DNA of 61,045 nucleotides from Microvirga sp. (GCA_031181145.1 JAPSLB010000027.1:1-61045); one strand, 5' to 3'. Shown: positions 52,708-61,045, counted from the first letter of the stretch. Made by a program: numbers and translations. Notes: a model not told the origin generated them from the sequence alone.

Positions 52708-53449
52708 GTTTAGCCGGAGCGGAGCCTCCCGCTCAGTACGCCCCCGGTGACACGTCGCTCCCCGATGATCAGAGCTCCTCCGAGCGGGATGCCGCTGGGC
52801 GCGTCGGTTCACGCGCAACGAATCGCATGGTGTCGGAGGCTTTCTCAAGCGAATGCCGCTCAACCGGCAAGGCGGCTCATATTCGTGCCGCCTTCAACTG
52901 GAAAACTCAGCCGCGTCTCGCGTGCCAGGATTAGCGGAGAAGGCTTTCAGGCTCTGCAAGGTCAGCACCAAACGGTGCCGGGGGGCCATGGCAGGGCAGC
53001 CAGGGTTGATCCACGCTCAGGCACGCGGTCTCTTCAGCTCCAGATTGGTTGGCAATGTCACATTGACCGGGAATGCTGCCCTGTACTCGTCAGAAAGGAA
53101 TTCTCGTTCCTAGGAAAGTCAGCGGCTTAGACTGTGCGAAAGTTGGCCTTGAGTGGCAGTTCACCGATTATGCTCGATTAATGTGACATCCTCGCCGAGC
53201 CATATCGAGCTCGCCAAGGGCTCTTGCCGTCACGGGGTAGAGCCGTGCCGCTTCTGCGAAAGAGAGGCAGCAGGCGGGATGTTGCTGCTCCGTGATCGAA
53301 TGGAAGTCTAGGCCGTAATCGGTTCGAGTGCCGAAACAGCAAAGACAGCCACAATGACAAGGATGATAGCGCGTTGGATCAACGATCTTTCCCTGGTTGT
53401 GGCAATTTGGGACTGACCCCCTGCAGGTGCTGATCCCGGAGGCGCAACT
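52708..53449. other. No recognisable gene; inverted IS-end-like motifs
   Basis: No reading frame here is convincing. TGTCACATTGAC at 53056-53067 and TTAATGTGACA at 53178-53188 resemble the terminal repeats of the shrunken IS6 element at 20884 and face each other across 133 bases. They may be the ends of a highly reduced element. Confidence 0.4.
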
Positions 53450-53713
53450 CTATCGCGGCTCCAGGATTACGTATTCACCCTCAATTACGACATCGTTGCG
53501 CGGATGCCGCGAGGTCTGACGCAGGGCACGCCTGACGTACAGATGCAGGGCGAAACCGGCGGCCAAGGCGAGTGGAAACAACAGAATCATCGCTGACATC
53601 GCAACCAGGAGGACAGCCAACCCAGCCGAGACCAAAATGGTCAGCCTGACAGTGCCACTCCAGAAACGGCGTGATCCCACGACATTCTTGAGGTCCCCGA
53701 GCAAAGCCCACAT
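53450..53713 (-). CDS. Small conserved membrane protein (87 aa)
   Basis: AAAGGAAAGG precedes the ATG. One long or two short hydrophobic segments (LTILVSAGLAVLLVAMSAMILLFPLALAAGFALHLYV) are followed by a basic cytoplasmic tail and a strand-like end, RNDVVIEGEYVILEPR. I recognise the end as a conserved feature of uncharacterised small inner-membrane proteins of alphaproteobacteria. It is transcribed away from the amidoligase gene. Confidence 0.7.
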   Translation of the reverse strand: MWALLGDLKNVVGSRRFWSGTVRLTILVSAGLAVLLVAMSAMILLFPLALAAGFALHLYVRRALRQTSRHPRNDVVIEGEYVILEPR

Positions 53714-53868
53714 CGTACCCTTTCCTTTCCGCGATTATGCCTTGCGTCAAAGGCGCAGGGACTGTCTATCGGACCTGCCATTAAATCGGGGTGGTGGGAA
53801 CGTTACGATTCCGTCATGTCGCTCGGTCGTTCATTGTCATTGGCCTGGGCTGTTCCCATTTCTCGCTG

Positions 53869-54792
53869 ATGATCAGCGATGACACTGCCATTGCCATGGA
53901 GTCATGGAGCGCTCCCATCCCCACGGTGGCGGGCGGAACGTTGCGCCGCGTAGGAATCGAGATCGAGTTCATGGGACCGAGTGCGCGTGTCGCTGCCGCC
54001 TCCGTTGTCCGCGCTCTCGGCGGTTCAGTTGATGTCGAGGATCCGCATGCCTTCAGGATTCTTGATACCCGCCTCGGCGATATGCGAATCGAGACCGACC
54101 TCCGTTATCTGCATCCTCAACGCCACCCGAGCCTCGGCCTGAAGCTGGACCGGCGGACAGCGGCGTGGCTGGGTGCGGTGGTATCCCCCTTCGTGCCGCG
54201 GGAACTCATCACGGCTCCGTTGCCGATCGCCCGACTGCCAGAGATGGACGCTCTCGTCGATGTCTTGCGTGCCGCCGGGGCGCATGGGAGAGGGGCGGTG
54301 TTCCTGGACTCGCTTGGCCTCCATTTCAACGTCGATCCACCGCGTCTCGACGCGGCGACAGTTGCGGCCTTCCTCAAGGCTTTCCTCATCATGAGCGAAC
54401 GTCTCCGGCAGGAGATTGCTCGAGGTAGCAGGCGGCTCGCCTACGCTCTCCCACCAGAATTTCCGCAGGACTATGCCAGACAAGTGCTCTCTCCCGACTA
54501 CTGGCCCGACCTGCCGGAACTGACGACGGATTACCTTGCGGCGAACCCGACCCGGGACCGAGCCCTCGATCTTCTGCCGCTTCTCACCCACTTCGATGAC
54601 GAGCGGGTCCGCTCCGCGCTCCCCCATGAGAAGATCGGCGCCCGTCCGGCCTTCCATTATCGCCTCCCGCAAGTGCACCTGAGTGACCCGCGCTGGAGCA
54701 TCATGCCGGACTGGCATCGTTGGTGTGCCGTGGAGAGGCTCGCTGCCGATCCGGAACGATTGTACGCGATAGGCAAAGCCATAATGGCATGA
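53869..54792 (+). CDS. Putative amidoligase family protein
   Basis: A protein of ~307 residues with the marks of Amidoligase_2, a COOH-NH2 ligase of the glutamine synthetase/glutamate-cysteine ligase fold. These are RRVGIEIEFMGPSARVAAASVVRALGG (the E.E metal-binding pair), DMRIETDLRYLHP and FLDSLGLHFNVDPPRLD (the H.N strand). The C-terminus contains RLPQVHLSDPRWSIMPDWHRW. Family members join an amino group to a carboxylate of a peptide or cell-wall component. The start is uncertain (53869 or 53896). Known clusters often add a glutamine amidotransferase and peptidase; none is adjacent here. Confidence 0.78.
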   Translation: MISDDTAIAMESWSAPIPTVAGGTLRRVGIEIEFMGPSARVAAASVVRALGGSVDVEDPHAFRILDTRLGDMRIETDLRYLHPQRHPSLGLKLDRRTAAWLGAVVSPFVPRELITAPLPIARLPEMDALVDVLRAAGAHGRGAVFLDSLGLHFNVDPPRLDAATVAAFLKAFLIMSERLRQEIARGSRRLAYALPPEFPQDYARQVLSPDYWPDLPELTTDYLAANPTRDRALDLLPLLTHFDDERVRSALPHEKIGARPAFHYRLPQVHLSDPRWSIMPDWHRWCAVERLAADPERLYAIGKAIMA

Positions 54793-55000
54793 TCACAAAG
54801 TCAAGGTTGCGCTGTTCATGAGCTCGTCGTGACCGGTGAGGCCATTGCGGCCAGAAGCCGTGTCCGCCTTCAGGATATTCACTCAAGATGGGACAAAGCA
54901 CCTGACTAAGGGCAATGGGGCGCCCCCTCGGGAAGCCGCATGCTCGCGTCGCCGAAGTGTTTGCATGAGGGATGAGATCCTCGCCCGGCCGGGCTCACGC

Positions 55001-55600
55001 TTAGCGTCCGGAGCTCTGCATTCCACGACTAGCCTCGAACAGAAACCAGATGCGCTTCTCGGTCTGGTCGATGAACTCCTCAAGCAGGCTCTCGGTCGCG
55101 ACGTCGTCATGATCGTCGCACAAATCATGCGTCTGCCGCATGAAGGCTGCCAAACGCGTGTTGTCGTCCAGCAGCTCGGCGAGCATATCGGCTGGCTCGA
55201 CATAGTCGGCGTCATTGTCGGGCAGACGCTGCAGGCGTCCGATGTGGCCGACTGAACGCAGGGTGGTCCCGCCGATCTTTCGGGCCCGCTCCGCCAGCGG
55301 GTCGGTCATGGCGAAGATCTCGGCGGCCTGTTCGTCAAACATCAGGTGATAGTCACGGAAATGCGGTCCGCTGACATGCCAATGAAAGTTCTTGGTCTTG
55401 AGGTAGAGCGCAAAGCTGTCTGCAAGAAGGGTGGTCAGCGCCGATGCGATCTCGCCGGTTGCCGCCGATGACAGAAAGGCTGGGGTTTCAAGGCGGGGCA
55501 AGGAGCGGCTTCTGCGCCGTGCTACGATGTTGGCCGCGCCCTTTGTCTTAGCCGTACCCTTTGTCTTAGTGGATTTCTGTGAAGAGGGAGTCCTGGCCAT
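55001..55600 (-). CDS. dps: Dps-family DNA-binding/ferritin-like protein
   Basis: A 199-residue miniferritin that binds DNA and oxidises Fe2+. The ferroxidase segment is LYLKTKNFHWHVSGPHFRDYHLMFDEQAAEIFAMTDPLAERARKIGG, with the H..D...E ligands. The N-terminus MARTPSSQKSTKTKGTAKTKGAANIVARRRSRS is a long, Lys/Arg-rich tail of the kind that binds DNA in Dps. ATG 55600 has a GGAGA site; the upstream frame is not natural protein. It stands alone between two leftward genes. Confidence 0.9.
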   Translation of the reverse strand: MARTPSSQKSTKTKGTAKTKGAANIVARRRSRSLPRLETPAFLSSAATGEIASALTTLLADSFALYLKTKNFHWHVSGPHFRDYHLMFDEQAAEIFAMTDPLAERARKIGGTTLRSVGHIGRLQRLPDNDADYVEPADMLAELLDDNTRLAAFMRQTHDLCDDHDDVATESLLEEFIDQTEKRIWFLFEASRGMQSSGR

Positions 55601-56054
55601 GCGCAATCTCCGCTGTTGGATTGACGCACTGATCGTCGGCGTCTGGGGCGATGGAGTTCCGAGTGCTGCAGGCTGAACCCATGCGATCCCGCCAAGTTCC
55701 CGGCGCCGGGAGCTGAAGCCGCCTGCCGAACTGGGCTGATCGACCCGCGCGGAAAGGCAGCTCCATTGAACACAGGTGGACACTCGAGCCTCTCTCGAGC
55801 AGAGGCCTAGGCAGTGCTCCCGGACTGTTCCGGCCAAAACCAGGCTGAACCGGAACCGTGGCAGTGTGCGCGGGGTCAGCGCCCGGCGGGGCCTCTTCCG
55901 CAGGCTTCAACTCGTCAGGATCCGACACTGCGTGGCTTGCAGGTTTGTGCGGCGGAACTCCAAGCACCAAAGCCCCGCCCTTATAGGAGGGCGACCGGTG
56001 ATGGTGACCTCCGGTGTGAACATCGGCCTCTCGGCTGATGCGTCGGTGGGCTCG
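55601..56054. other. No recognisable gene
   Basis: This gap lies between the carboxypeptidase stop and the dps start. Long frames on both strands have Arg/Pro/Gly-rich composition without motifs. It probably carries the dps promoter, but I cannot define it. Confidence 0.45.
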
Positions 56055-56996
56055 TCAGCGGCGAAGCGGCGAGGGTCCAGCAGACTTCACATCACCACCG
56101 ACGACGATCGGGGTCCCGATCACAGGTCCCTGTCGGCCGCACTTGCGACGACGCAGGTCCGTGCCTGGCGCAGGCGTGTCGGCCTTCACCGTGCGGAGAT
56201 TCCCAACGGGGCTTGTTGCCCCCGTCAGGCCGGTGTCGAGGAGTTCCCGCGTGATCCGGGTTCGCGTTGCCGCATCGGGCGAGCCGAGGACCACGCCGAC
56301 AACCCGCCTGCCACCGCGGACGGCCGAGATGGCCACGTTGAACCCGGAGGCGCAGACATAGCCGGTCTTCGTTGCCTCAAGACCGGCATAGTCCTCGACC
56401 AGCTTGTTGGTGTTCTTGAGCATGCGGCCGTTGACCGTGACGGCCGACGTCCGGAAAAGCTCGGCACGGTCCCCATGATGGCTCAGGACCGCCAACATCA
56501 GCACGGCCATGTCCCGCGCGTTGGTCACCTGACGGTCATGGTGCAGGCCGCTGGCATTGACAAAGCGCGTCCCGCTCATCCCAAGACGCCTCGCCTCCCC
56601 GTTCATCGCGGCGACGAACGCTGCCTCGTTCCCACTGACGGCTTCCGCGATGGCGACCGCCACGTCGTTGGCGCTCCTGACCATCATGACCAGGAGTGCA
56701 TCCTCCAGCCGGAGGGAGGTGCCTGGGGGGACGCCAAGCTTGGAGGGGGCCTGGGCCACGGCCCGGGCACTCAGGACGATGGAGGTGTCCATGGTGAGCC
56801 GGCCCGATCGGACCGCCGTGAGGGCAAGATGCGCCGTCATCAGCTTGGTGAGCGAGGCCGGATGCCAGGAGCGGGTTGCCTCCTGGGCCACTAGGATGTC
56901 TCCGGAGGACGCGTCCACCAGCAGCAGGGGCGAGGCGCGGGCTGACGCAGCCATCAGGATCAGGCCAGTGGCCACAAGGAACGAGGACAGCTTCAT
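56055..56996 (-). CDS. D-alanyl-D-alanine carboxypeptidase (class A low-mass PBP)
   Basis: A 313-residue periplasmic serine peptidase that trims the last D-Ala of peptidoglycan stem peptides. Residues 1-21 (MKLSSFLVATGLILMAASARA) are a signal peptide. The three active-site motifs are SLTK in HPASLTKLM, SAN in MVRSANDVAVAIAEA and KTG in ATKTGYVCASGFNVA. The C-terminal PBP5-type extension is short, so it lacks the usual membrane anchor. No other cell-wall genes are adjacent. Confidence 0.9.
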   Translation of the reverse strand: MKLSSFLVATGLILMAASARASPLLLVDASSGDILVAQEATRSWHPASLTKLMTAHLALTAVRSGRLTMDTSIVLSARAVAQAPSKLGVPPGTSLRLEDALLVMMVRSANDVAVAIAEAVSGNEAAFVAAMNGEARRLGMSGTRFVNASGLHHDRQVTNARDMAVLMLAVLSHHGDRAELFRTSAVTVNGRMLKNTNKLVEDYAGLEATKTGYVCASGFNVAISAVRGGRRVVGVVLGSPDAATRTRITRELLDTGLTGATSPVGNLRTVKADTPAPGTDLRRRKCGRQGPVIGTPIVVGGDVKSAGPSPLRR

Positions 56997-57174
56997 GCAC
57001 CGATGGTTAACCGAAGCGCAGCCGTGCGCAAGCCTCCGATCGCGAGACCGTCCGGCCTCGGTACTCCCATCGAGCCGATGTCACAGGATTGCCGGCGACC
57101 ACCAAGAAGCCTCGGGAACTGTTGCATTAGCCCCGGCCCTGTAACGAGGGGCGGCTCGTCATAGAGCTGCCCCG

Positions 57175-57814
57175 TTGTCTCTGTTCAAGCCTCGCCGCTT
57201 TCCGGTTGAGATCATCCTGCTGTGTGTGCGCTGGTACTGCAAGTATGGGGTCAGCTACCGCGATCTGGCCGAGATGATGCCCGAGCGGGGCATCGAGGTT
57301 GCCCCATCCACGATCTTCCGCTGGGTTCAGTGCTACGCCCCGGAATCGAGAAGAGGATCCGTCAATATCAGGGCTCCCGCTCCAGTTCATGGCGTGTGGA
57401 TGAGGCGTACATGCGGGGTGGCGAGGGCGCTGGAAATACCTCTTCAGGGCAGTCGACGAGCACGGCCGGCTGATCGACTTTACGCTCTCAGACCGCCGAA
57501 ACACCCGCGCGGCGTATCGTTCATCCTCGATCGCCCCGGACAAACGGGCTTCGTGCCCGAAGGCAATCCAGCGCCGGCAGAAGGAAGGCATGCTGTTGAA
57601 CGATGTCGAACAGCGCACCTCAAAATACCTGAACAAGATCATCGAGGCGGACCACAATGCGCCGAGGCGCGTGATCCGGCCGCCCCACGGCTCCCAGAGG
57701 ATGAAAACCGCCCCCGCGTCGCTGAACGGCTTTGCAGTCATGCGCATGATCCGTCGCGGACACTGCGTCCCGACACAGCCCGGTGCGGCAGTCACCCGCC
57801 TCGCGTCGGAATAG
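57175..57814 (+). pseudogene. IS6-family transposase, frameshifted
   Basis: Three frames together give one transposase. The first is MSLFKPRRFPVEIILLCVRWYCKYGVSYRDLAEMMPERGIEVAPSTIFRWVQCYAPE. After a shift comes KRIRQYQGSRSSSWRVDEAYM. A second shift gives GRWKYLFRAVDEHGRLIDFTLSDRRNTRAAYRSSS through YLNKIIEADHNAPRRVIRP to ...TRLASE. Two frameshifts (near 57350 and 57420) and a decayed second Asp region make it inactive. Confidence 0.85.
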
Positions 57815-57822
57815 CCGAACTG

Positions 57823-57854
57823 CAATGAGGGGCTGGGTACCCAGCCCCTCATTG
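57823..57854. repeat. Perfect 32-base palindrome
   Basis: CAATGAGGGGCTGGGT is followed directly by its exact reverse complement. It lies just after the frameshifted IS6 transposase and 121 bases before the sorA start. It has no flanking T-run, so it may be an IS end, a terminator variant or a binding site. Confidence 0.8.
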
Positions 57855-57975
57855 TCAGGGACCTCAAGGTGCAGCATCCGACGGACTTCACAGGTCAAGC
57901 TTGTTGTCCTACCATGCGGCAAACGGCGCTGCGGCCACGGGCCTAAGCGCGACGGGGGCCATGCGGAGGAACGCC

Positions 57976-59310
57976 ATGACACGCCAAACCGAGCGGTCGC
58001 CCCACGAATTCCCAACCGAGGATCAAGAGCCCCCGGAGCCTGGAGCGATCAATCGCCGCAGGCTTCTCGGCAGCGTCAGCCTGGCGGGTCTCGGAGCCGC
58101 CTTAGGTGTCGGCGTTCCCCTGTCCCCGACCCTGTCGGGTGGGATGAGCCCGTCGGCTCTGGCGCAGGAGGCTCCTGCATCAGGTGCTGCTGCCCAGCCC
58201 ACAGGCCCCCAGCCCCTCGACTATCCCGGCAAGGAGAGGGGGCTCGCCGTTCTCGGTGAGCGGCCGCTGGTGGCGGAGACGCCCGAGCATCTGCTCGACG
58301 ACGAGACCACGCCGATCTCAAAGTTCTTCATTCGCAACAACGGCCAGATCCCCGAACCGGCGGCGAACCCGGATGCCTGGAAGCTCGTCATCGACGGCGA
58401 GGTCAACAACCGGCTCGAGCTGACGCTGGGCGAACTGAAGTCCCGCTTCCAGCCCAAGACCTACCGCATGGTGCTCGAATGCGGCGGCAACGGCCGCTCC
58501 TTCTTCCAGCCGCAGGCCAGGGGTAACCAATGGACCAACGGCGGTGCGGGCTGCGCTGAATGGACCGGGATCCCTCTTGGCGAGGTGCTCCAGGCCGCAG
58601 GGCTGAGGGACACGGCGAAGTACACCGCCCATTACGGCGCCGACCCGCACCTGTCGGGCGACCCGAGCAAGGACTCGCTATCCCGTGGCATGCCCATCGC
58701 CAAGGCCATGGAGCCGCACAGCCTGATCGTCTACGCCATGAACGGCGAGCCCCTGCCCACCATCCATGGCGGACCGCTTCGGCTGGTCGTTCCCGGCTGG
58801 CCGGGATCGCTGTCGCACAAGTGGCTGACACGGATCACGATCCGGGATCGCGAGCATGACGGGCAAGGCATGACCGGCACCTCCTACCGGGTGCCGAACA
58901 CGCCCATGGTGCCAGGAGACAAGGCGGACGAGAAGGACTTCCGCATCCTCGAATCCATGCCGGTACGCAGCATCATCACCGCTCCGGCCAACGGCACGAG
59001 GCTGCCGGCCGGCACGCGGGAGGTGGCTCTGCGCGGCGCTGCCTGGGCCGGCGATCTCACGGTGAGCCGCGTGGATGTCTCGACGGATGCCGGCCAGACC
59101 TGGACGCAGGCGACGCTCGCCCCGACCCGCAACCGCTACGACTGGAACCGGTGGACGGCGACCGTCCAACTGCCGTCGGACGGCTATTACGAGATCTGGA
59201 CGCGGGCCACGGACTCGGACGGCCGGATGCAGCCGCCCGTTGCCCATAACTGGAACCCACAGGGCTACGGCGGCAACGCCATGCACCGCGTGGCCGTGCT
59301 GGTCGGGTGA
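57976..59310 (+). CDS. sorA: Sulfite dehydrogenase molybdopterin subunit (SorA-like)
   Basis: A 444-residue periplasmic sulfite oxidase-family enzyme. The twin-arginine signal contains NRRRLLGSVSLAGLGAALG, so it is exported folded with its cofactor. The molybdenum-ligand Cys169 is in MVLECGGNGRSFF. Substrate-site features include GYGADPHL-like YGADPHLSGD and GGPLRLVVPGWPGSLSHKWL. The C-terminal domain is the Ig-like Mo-co dimerisation domain (RVDVSTDAGQTWTQATL). GGAGG lies before ATG 57976. It oxidises sulfite to sulfate and passes electrons to the adjacent cytochrome. Confidence 0.9.
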   Translation: MTRQTERSPHEFPTEDQEPPEPGAINRRRLLGSVSLAGLGAALGVGVPLSPTLSGGMSPSALAQEAPASGAAAQPTGPQPLDYPGKERGLAVLGERPLVAETPEHLLDDETTPISKFFIRNNGQIPEPAANPDAWKLVIDGEVNNRLELTLGELKSRFQPKTYRMVLECGGNGRSFFQPQARGNQWTNGGAGCAEWTGIPLGEVLQAAGLRDTAKYTAHYGADPHLSGDPSKDSLSRGMPIAKAMEPHSLIVYAMNGEPLPTIHGGPLRLVVPGWPGSLSHKWLTRITIRDREHDGQGMTGTSYRVPNTPMVPGDKADEKDFRILESMPVRSIITAPANGTRLPAGTREVALRGAAWAGDLTVSRVDVSTDAGQTWTQATLAPTRNRYDWNRWTATVQLPSDGYYEIWTRATDSDGRMQPPVAHNWNPQGYGGNAMHRVAVLVG

Positions 59311-59322
59311 GGGTCATCCATC

Positions 59323-59694
59323 GTGCGGCTGTTTCACTGCTTGCCGATGCTTGCCCTGGCGGCGTCGGCCTCTTTCATTCCCGCACAGGCCCAGCAGGGG
59401 TCTGCCCCGTCCTTCACGCCCAAGGACGAGCAGGTCGAGGACCTGCCGGAGGCGCCGGGCCGTGAGGAGACCTTCGGCCTGTGCACGGCGTGCCACGGCT
59501 ACAGGCTGGTGTCGAACCAGGGCATGACCCGGGACAAGTGGGACGAGACGATAACCTGGATGACGGAGCGGCACGGCATGCCCGACATCCAGGGCGCCGA
59601 CCGCGACCTGATCCTGGATTATCTGGCCACGCATCATCCGCCCAAGGCACCGGCGCGGGCGGGCGGGTTCAGGAACCCGTTCGCCCCGCAATAG
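59323..59694 (+). CDS. sorB: Cytochrome c subunit (SorB-like)
   Basis: A 123-residue periplasmic c-type cytochrome. A signal peptide (about residues 1-23, ending PAQAQ) is followed by one heme site, CTACHGYRLVSNQGM, and a Met ligand candidate in MTERHGMPD. The start is GTG. It lies 12 bases after sorA, the standard sorAB order, and would accept electrons from SorA and deliver them to the respiratory chain. Confidence 0.87.
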   Translation: MRLFHCLPMLALAASASFIPAQAQQGSAPSFTPKDEQVEDLPEAPGREETFGLCTACHGYRLVSNQGMTRDKWDETITWMTERHGMPDIQGADRDLILDYLATHHPPKAPARAGGFRNPFAPQ

Positions 59695-59763
59695 GGGGAA
59701 CTCCGTGATGCCCCGAACAGGTGGGAGCGCCATGGAACCGGGACAAAGGGTTCGGGCCGGTGA

Positions 59764-59976
59764 TCAGGATGGCTTGCGTGCGACCAGATCCACGAGCGCC
59801 GACATCCCGTGATGTCCGGTCCCCTCCCGGAGGGCGCTGTCGTGTTCCACCAAGCTGACGATCTCGAAATCGTGGAAGGCCTCACGCAACAAGGCCGCCG
59901 TGTACATGTTCCCCGCCTGCGGCGGGCCGCCGGTCCCGGACTGATCTGGGGGAGATCGAGGCGCTCCATCTCCCAC
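59764..59976 (-). pseudogene. SAM-dependent methyltransferase, C-terminal fragment
   Basis: The minus strand encodes QSGTGGPPQAGNMYTAALLREAFHDFEIVSLVEHDSALREGTGHHGMSALVDLVARKPS. It resembles the C-terminal end of class I SAM methyltransferases of the tellurite/thiopurine type (GTGGPP..MMYTA..LREAF). The whole SAM-binding domain is missing and no in-frame continuation is seen upstream, so it is a remnant. Confidence 0.6.
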
Positions 59977-60107
59977 GGCTACATGAACTCTTGAGGCCGC
60001 GCAGTCCCCCTTGCCGATACAGGCGGGATCGCGTGCATTTGTCCATTCTCAAGGGACTCGAAGCCTACCCCCGAAGCCACACTGCGCCCATGACGGTCAT
60101 GCGAATC

Positions 60108-60311
60108 CTACAGGATGCGAATGCCTGGGGCGTCCCTGTCCTGCCGGCGTTCCCCACGCTCGAACGGCAGGTCGGCGAGCTGTTCGAGGGTCATCCGCTG
60201 CAGGTCGGGATGAGAAAGTGGATCCGCCTCCCACTCCTTTTCCCAGCCCGGCCGGTCCTTCGGCTCCAATAGCCGGACCAAGCGTCTGAGCAGTTCGCGT
60301 GCGTTCAACAT
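60108..60311 (-). CDS. Small hypothetical protein (67 aa)
   Basis: The product MLNARELLRRLVRLLEPKDRPGWEKEWEADPLSHPDLQRMTLEQLADLPFERG is helical and charged. The pattern HPDLQRMTLEQLADLPF is loosely like the DUF1127 end motif, but I do not claim that family. A GTG 17 codons upstream is an alternative start. It diverges from the LysR gene at 60382. Confidence 0.5.
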   Translation of the reverse strand: MLNARELLRRLVRLLEPKDRPGWEKEWEADPLSHPDLQRMTLEQLADLPFERGERRQDRDAPGIRIL

Positions 60312-60381
60312 GGCTACAGGTTGCCCCGCCCGCTCCAGGAACGAAATGGCGTTTTCCTGCACGTGAGTGTAGGAAAGCTAT

Positions 60382-61045
60382 ATGCACAACCTGAACCGCT
60401 TCCATCTGAACGGTCTGCGCGCCCTCGAAGCCGCCGGGCGAATGGGCAGCCTGCGGGCGGCGGCCGAGGAACTCGGCGTCACCATCGGGGCGGTCAGCCA
60501 GCAGGTGCTCAAGGCCGAGGAGCAGCTCGGCCGTGCCGTGTTCGAGCGCCACCCGAAGGGGTTGAGACCGACACCCTTCGGGCAGGAGGTGCTGCGCTAC
60601 CTGAGCGCCGGCTTCGCGGAGATTTCCGCCGGATTGGCCCTCGCCGAGCGTCGGCGCGAGGGCGTGCTCACCGTCTCGGTCGCTCCGGTGTTCGCCAGCA
60701 AGTGGCTGGTGTGGCGCCTCCAGCGTTTCCGCGAGCGGCACCCCGATATCCGCATCCGGATCGACGCGGATGTCGCCCTGGTGGACCCGACCACCTCGGA
60801 CGTGGACGTGTGCATCCGGGTCGGCCGCGGCGACTGGCCGAACGTCAGGGCCGAGAGGCTGCTCGACCAGCTCGTCTTCCCGGTGTGCAGCCCCGCCCTG
60901 GCCGAGCGGCTGCGGCAACCCCGCGACCTTGCCGAGGTGCCGGTCATCCGCGAGCCGACGCCGATGTTCGGCTGGGATGCCTGGCTCGCTCCCAACGGTC
61001 TCGACGAGGCGATCCTCGGCGACGGCCCGGTCTTCTCGGACGCCT
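60382..61045 (+). CDS. LysR-family regulator, GcvA-like (3' truncated by window end)
   Basis: An AGGAAAG site precedes the ATG. The first 221 residues are visible. The HTH is LNGLRALEAAGRMGSLRAAAEELGVTIGAVSQQVLKAEEQLGRAVFER, and the effector domain starts LTVSVAPVFASKWLVWRLQRFRERHPDIRIRIDADVALVDP. It shows the GcvA-type features (ASKWLVWRL, VDVCIRVGRGDWP). The frame is open at the end of the window. Its target may be the small divergent gene. Confidence 0.88.
   Translation, partial: MHNLNRFHLNGLRALEAAGRMGSLRAAAEELGVTIGAVSQQVLKAEEQLGRAVFERHPKGLRPTPFGQEVLRYLSAGFAEISAGLALAERRREGVLTVSVAPVFASKWLVWRLQRFRERHPDIRIRIDADVALVDPTTSDVDVCIRVGRGDWPNVRAERLLDQLVFPVCSPALAERLRQPRDLAEVPVIREPTPMFGWDAWLAPNGLDEAILGDGPVFSDA

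Noticed and set aside
55776..56894. Plus-strand open frame of 372 codons opposite the carboxypeptidase
   Set aside because: The minus strand has SxxK, SxN and KTG motifs and a signal peptide; the plus frame is a shadow.
1..61045. CRISPR array
   Set aside because: No evenly spaced direct repeats were seen anywhere in the window.

Overview
The window looks like the chromosome of a high-GC alphaproteobacterium of the order Hyphomicrobiales, most like Methylobacteriaceae such as Microvirga or Methylobacterium. The evidence is the circularly permuted (two-piece type) tmRNA gene, a NepR-like protein beside a CheY-like regulator, a SorA/SorB sulfite dehydrogenase pair, small conserved hypothetical proteins typical of that order, and many IS6-family remnants. 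The genus is an inference. All functions were assigned by reading translations and motifs; no database search was run.

Layout. 1-10 kb: the end of an AI-2E-type permease fused to a GAF domain, two small hypothetical genes, decayed IS6 pieces, a DHA2 drug exporter, a wrbA-MFS-(broken MBL hydrolase) operon facing a LysR gene, and another IS6 scrap. 10-20 kb: a GcvA-like LysR gene, a class IV aminotransferase, a PEP-mutase/isocitrate-lyase family enzyme and an EEP-family phosphatase/nuclease. Then comes a mirrored block in which two paralogous AraC regulators each face away from a small operon (hypothetical + GFA; VOC + SRPBCC + Ogt), followed by a LysR/MFS divergent pair. 20-28 kb: a spermidine-synthase-like gene cut by a shrunken IS6 element, a cold-shock gene, a run of small hypothetical genes ending in an orphan BrnA-like antitoxin, the permuted tmRNA gene, a ParB-like single-domain protein, and decayed IS110 and IS6 elements.

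28-38 kb: an acyl-CoA type carboxylate catabolic locus. A TRAP transporter (DctPQM) with a MaoC hydratase is transcribed leftward. Two CaiB/BaiF CoA-transferase + enoyl-CoA hydratase modules, a solute-binding protein without a signal peptide, and a GntR/FCD regulator lie on the right. Two identical 12-bp palindromes sit between the divergent arms. 38-48.6 kb: an eight-gene leftward sugar operon (Gfo/Idh/MocA oxidoreductase, sugar isomerase/epimerase, DUF4432 mutarotase-like protein, SDR, RbsC/RbsB/RbsA-type ABC transporter, FAH-family enzyme) with a divergent LacI regulator. It suggests import and non-phosphorylative oxidation of a sugar or polyol.

48.6-61 kb: a complete IS6 element, a PfpI/Hsp31-like protein, a CheY-like regulator next to a 58-residue NepR-like protein, degenerate sequence, an orphan amidoligase, a Dps protein, a D-Ala-D-Ala carboxypeptidase, a frameshifted IS6 element, sorAB, a methyltransferase fragment and a truncated LysR gene at the right edge.

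The observations most worth following up are the mirrored AraC block, the NepR-like/CheY pair, the duplicated CoA-transferase modules around a leaderless binding protein with paired operators, and the tmRNA tag that appears to end in LAV.
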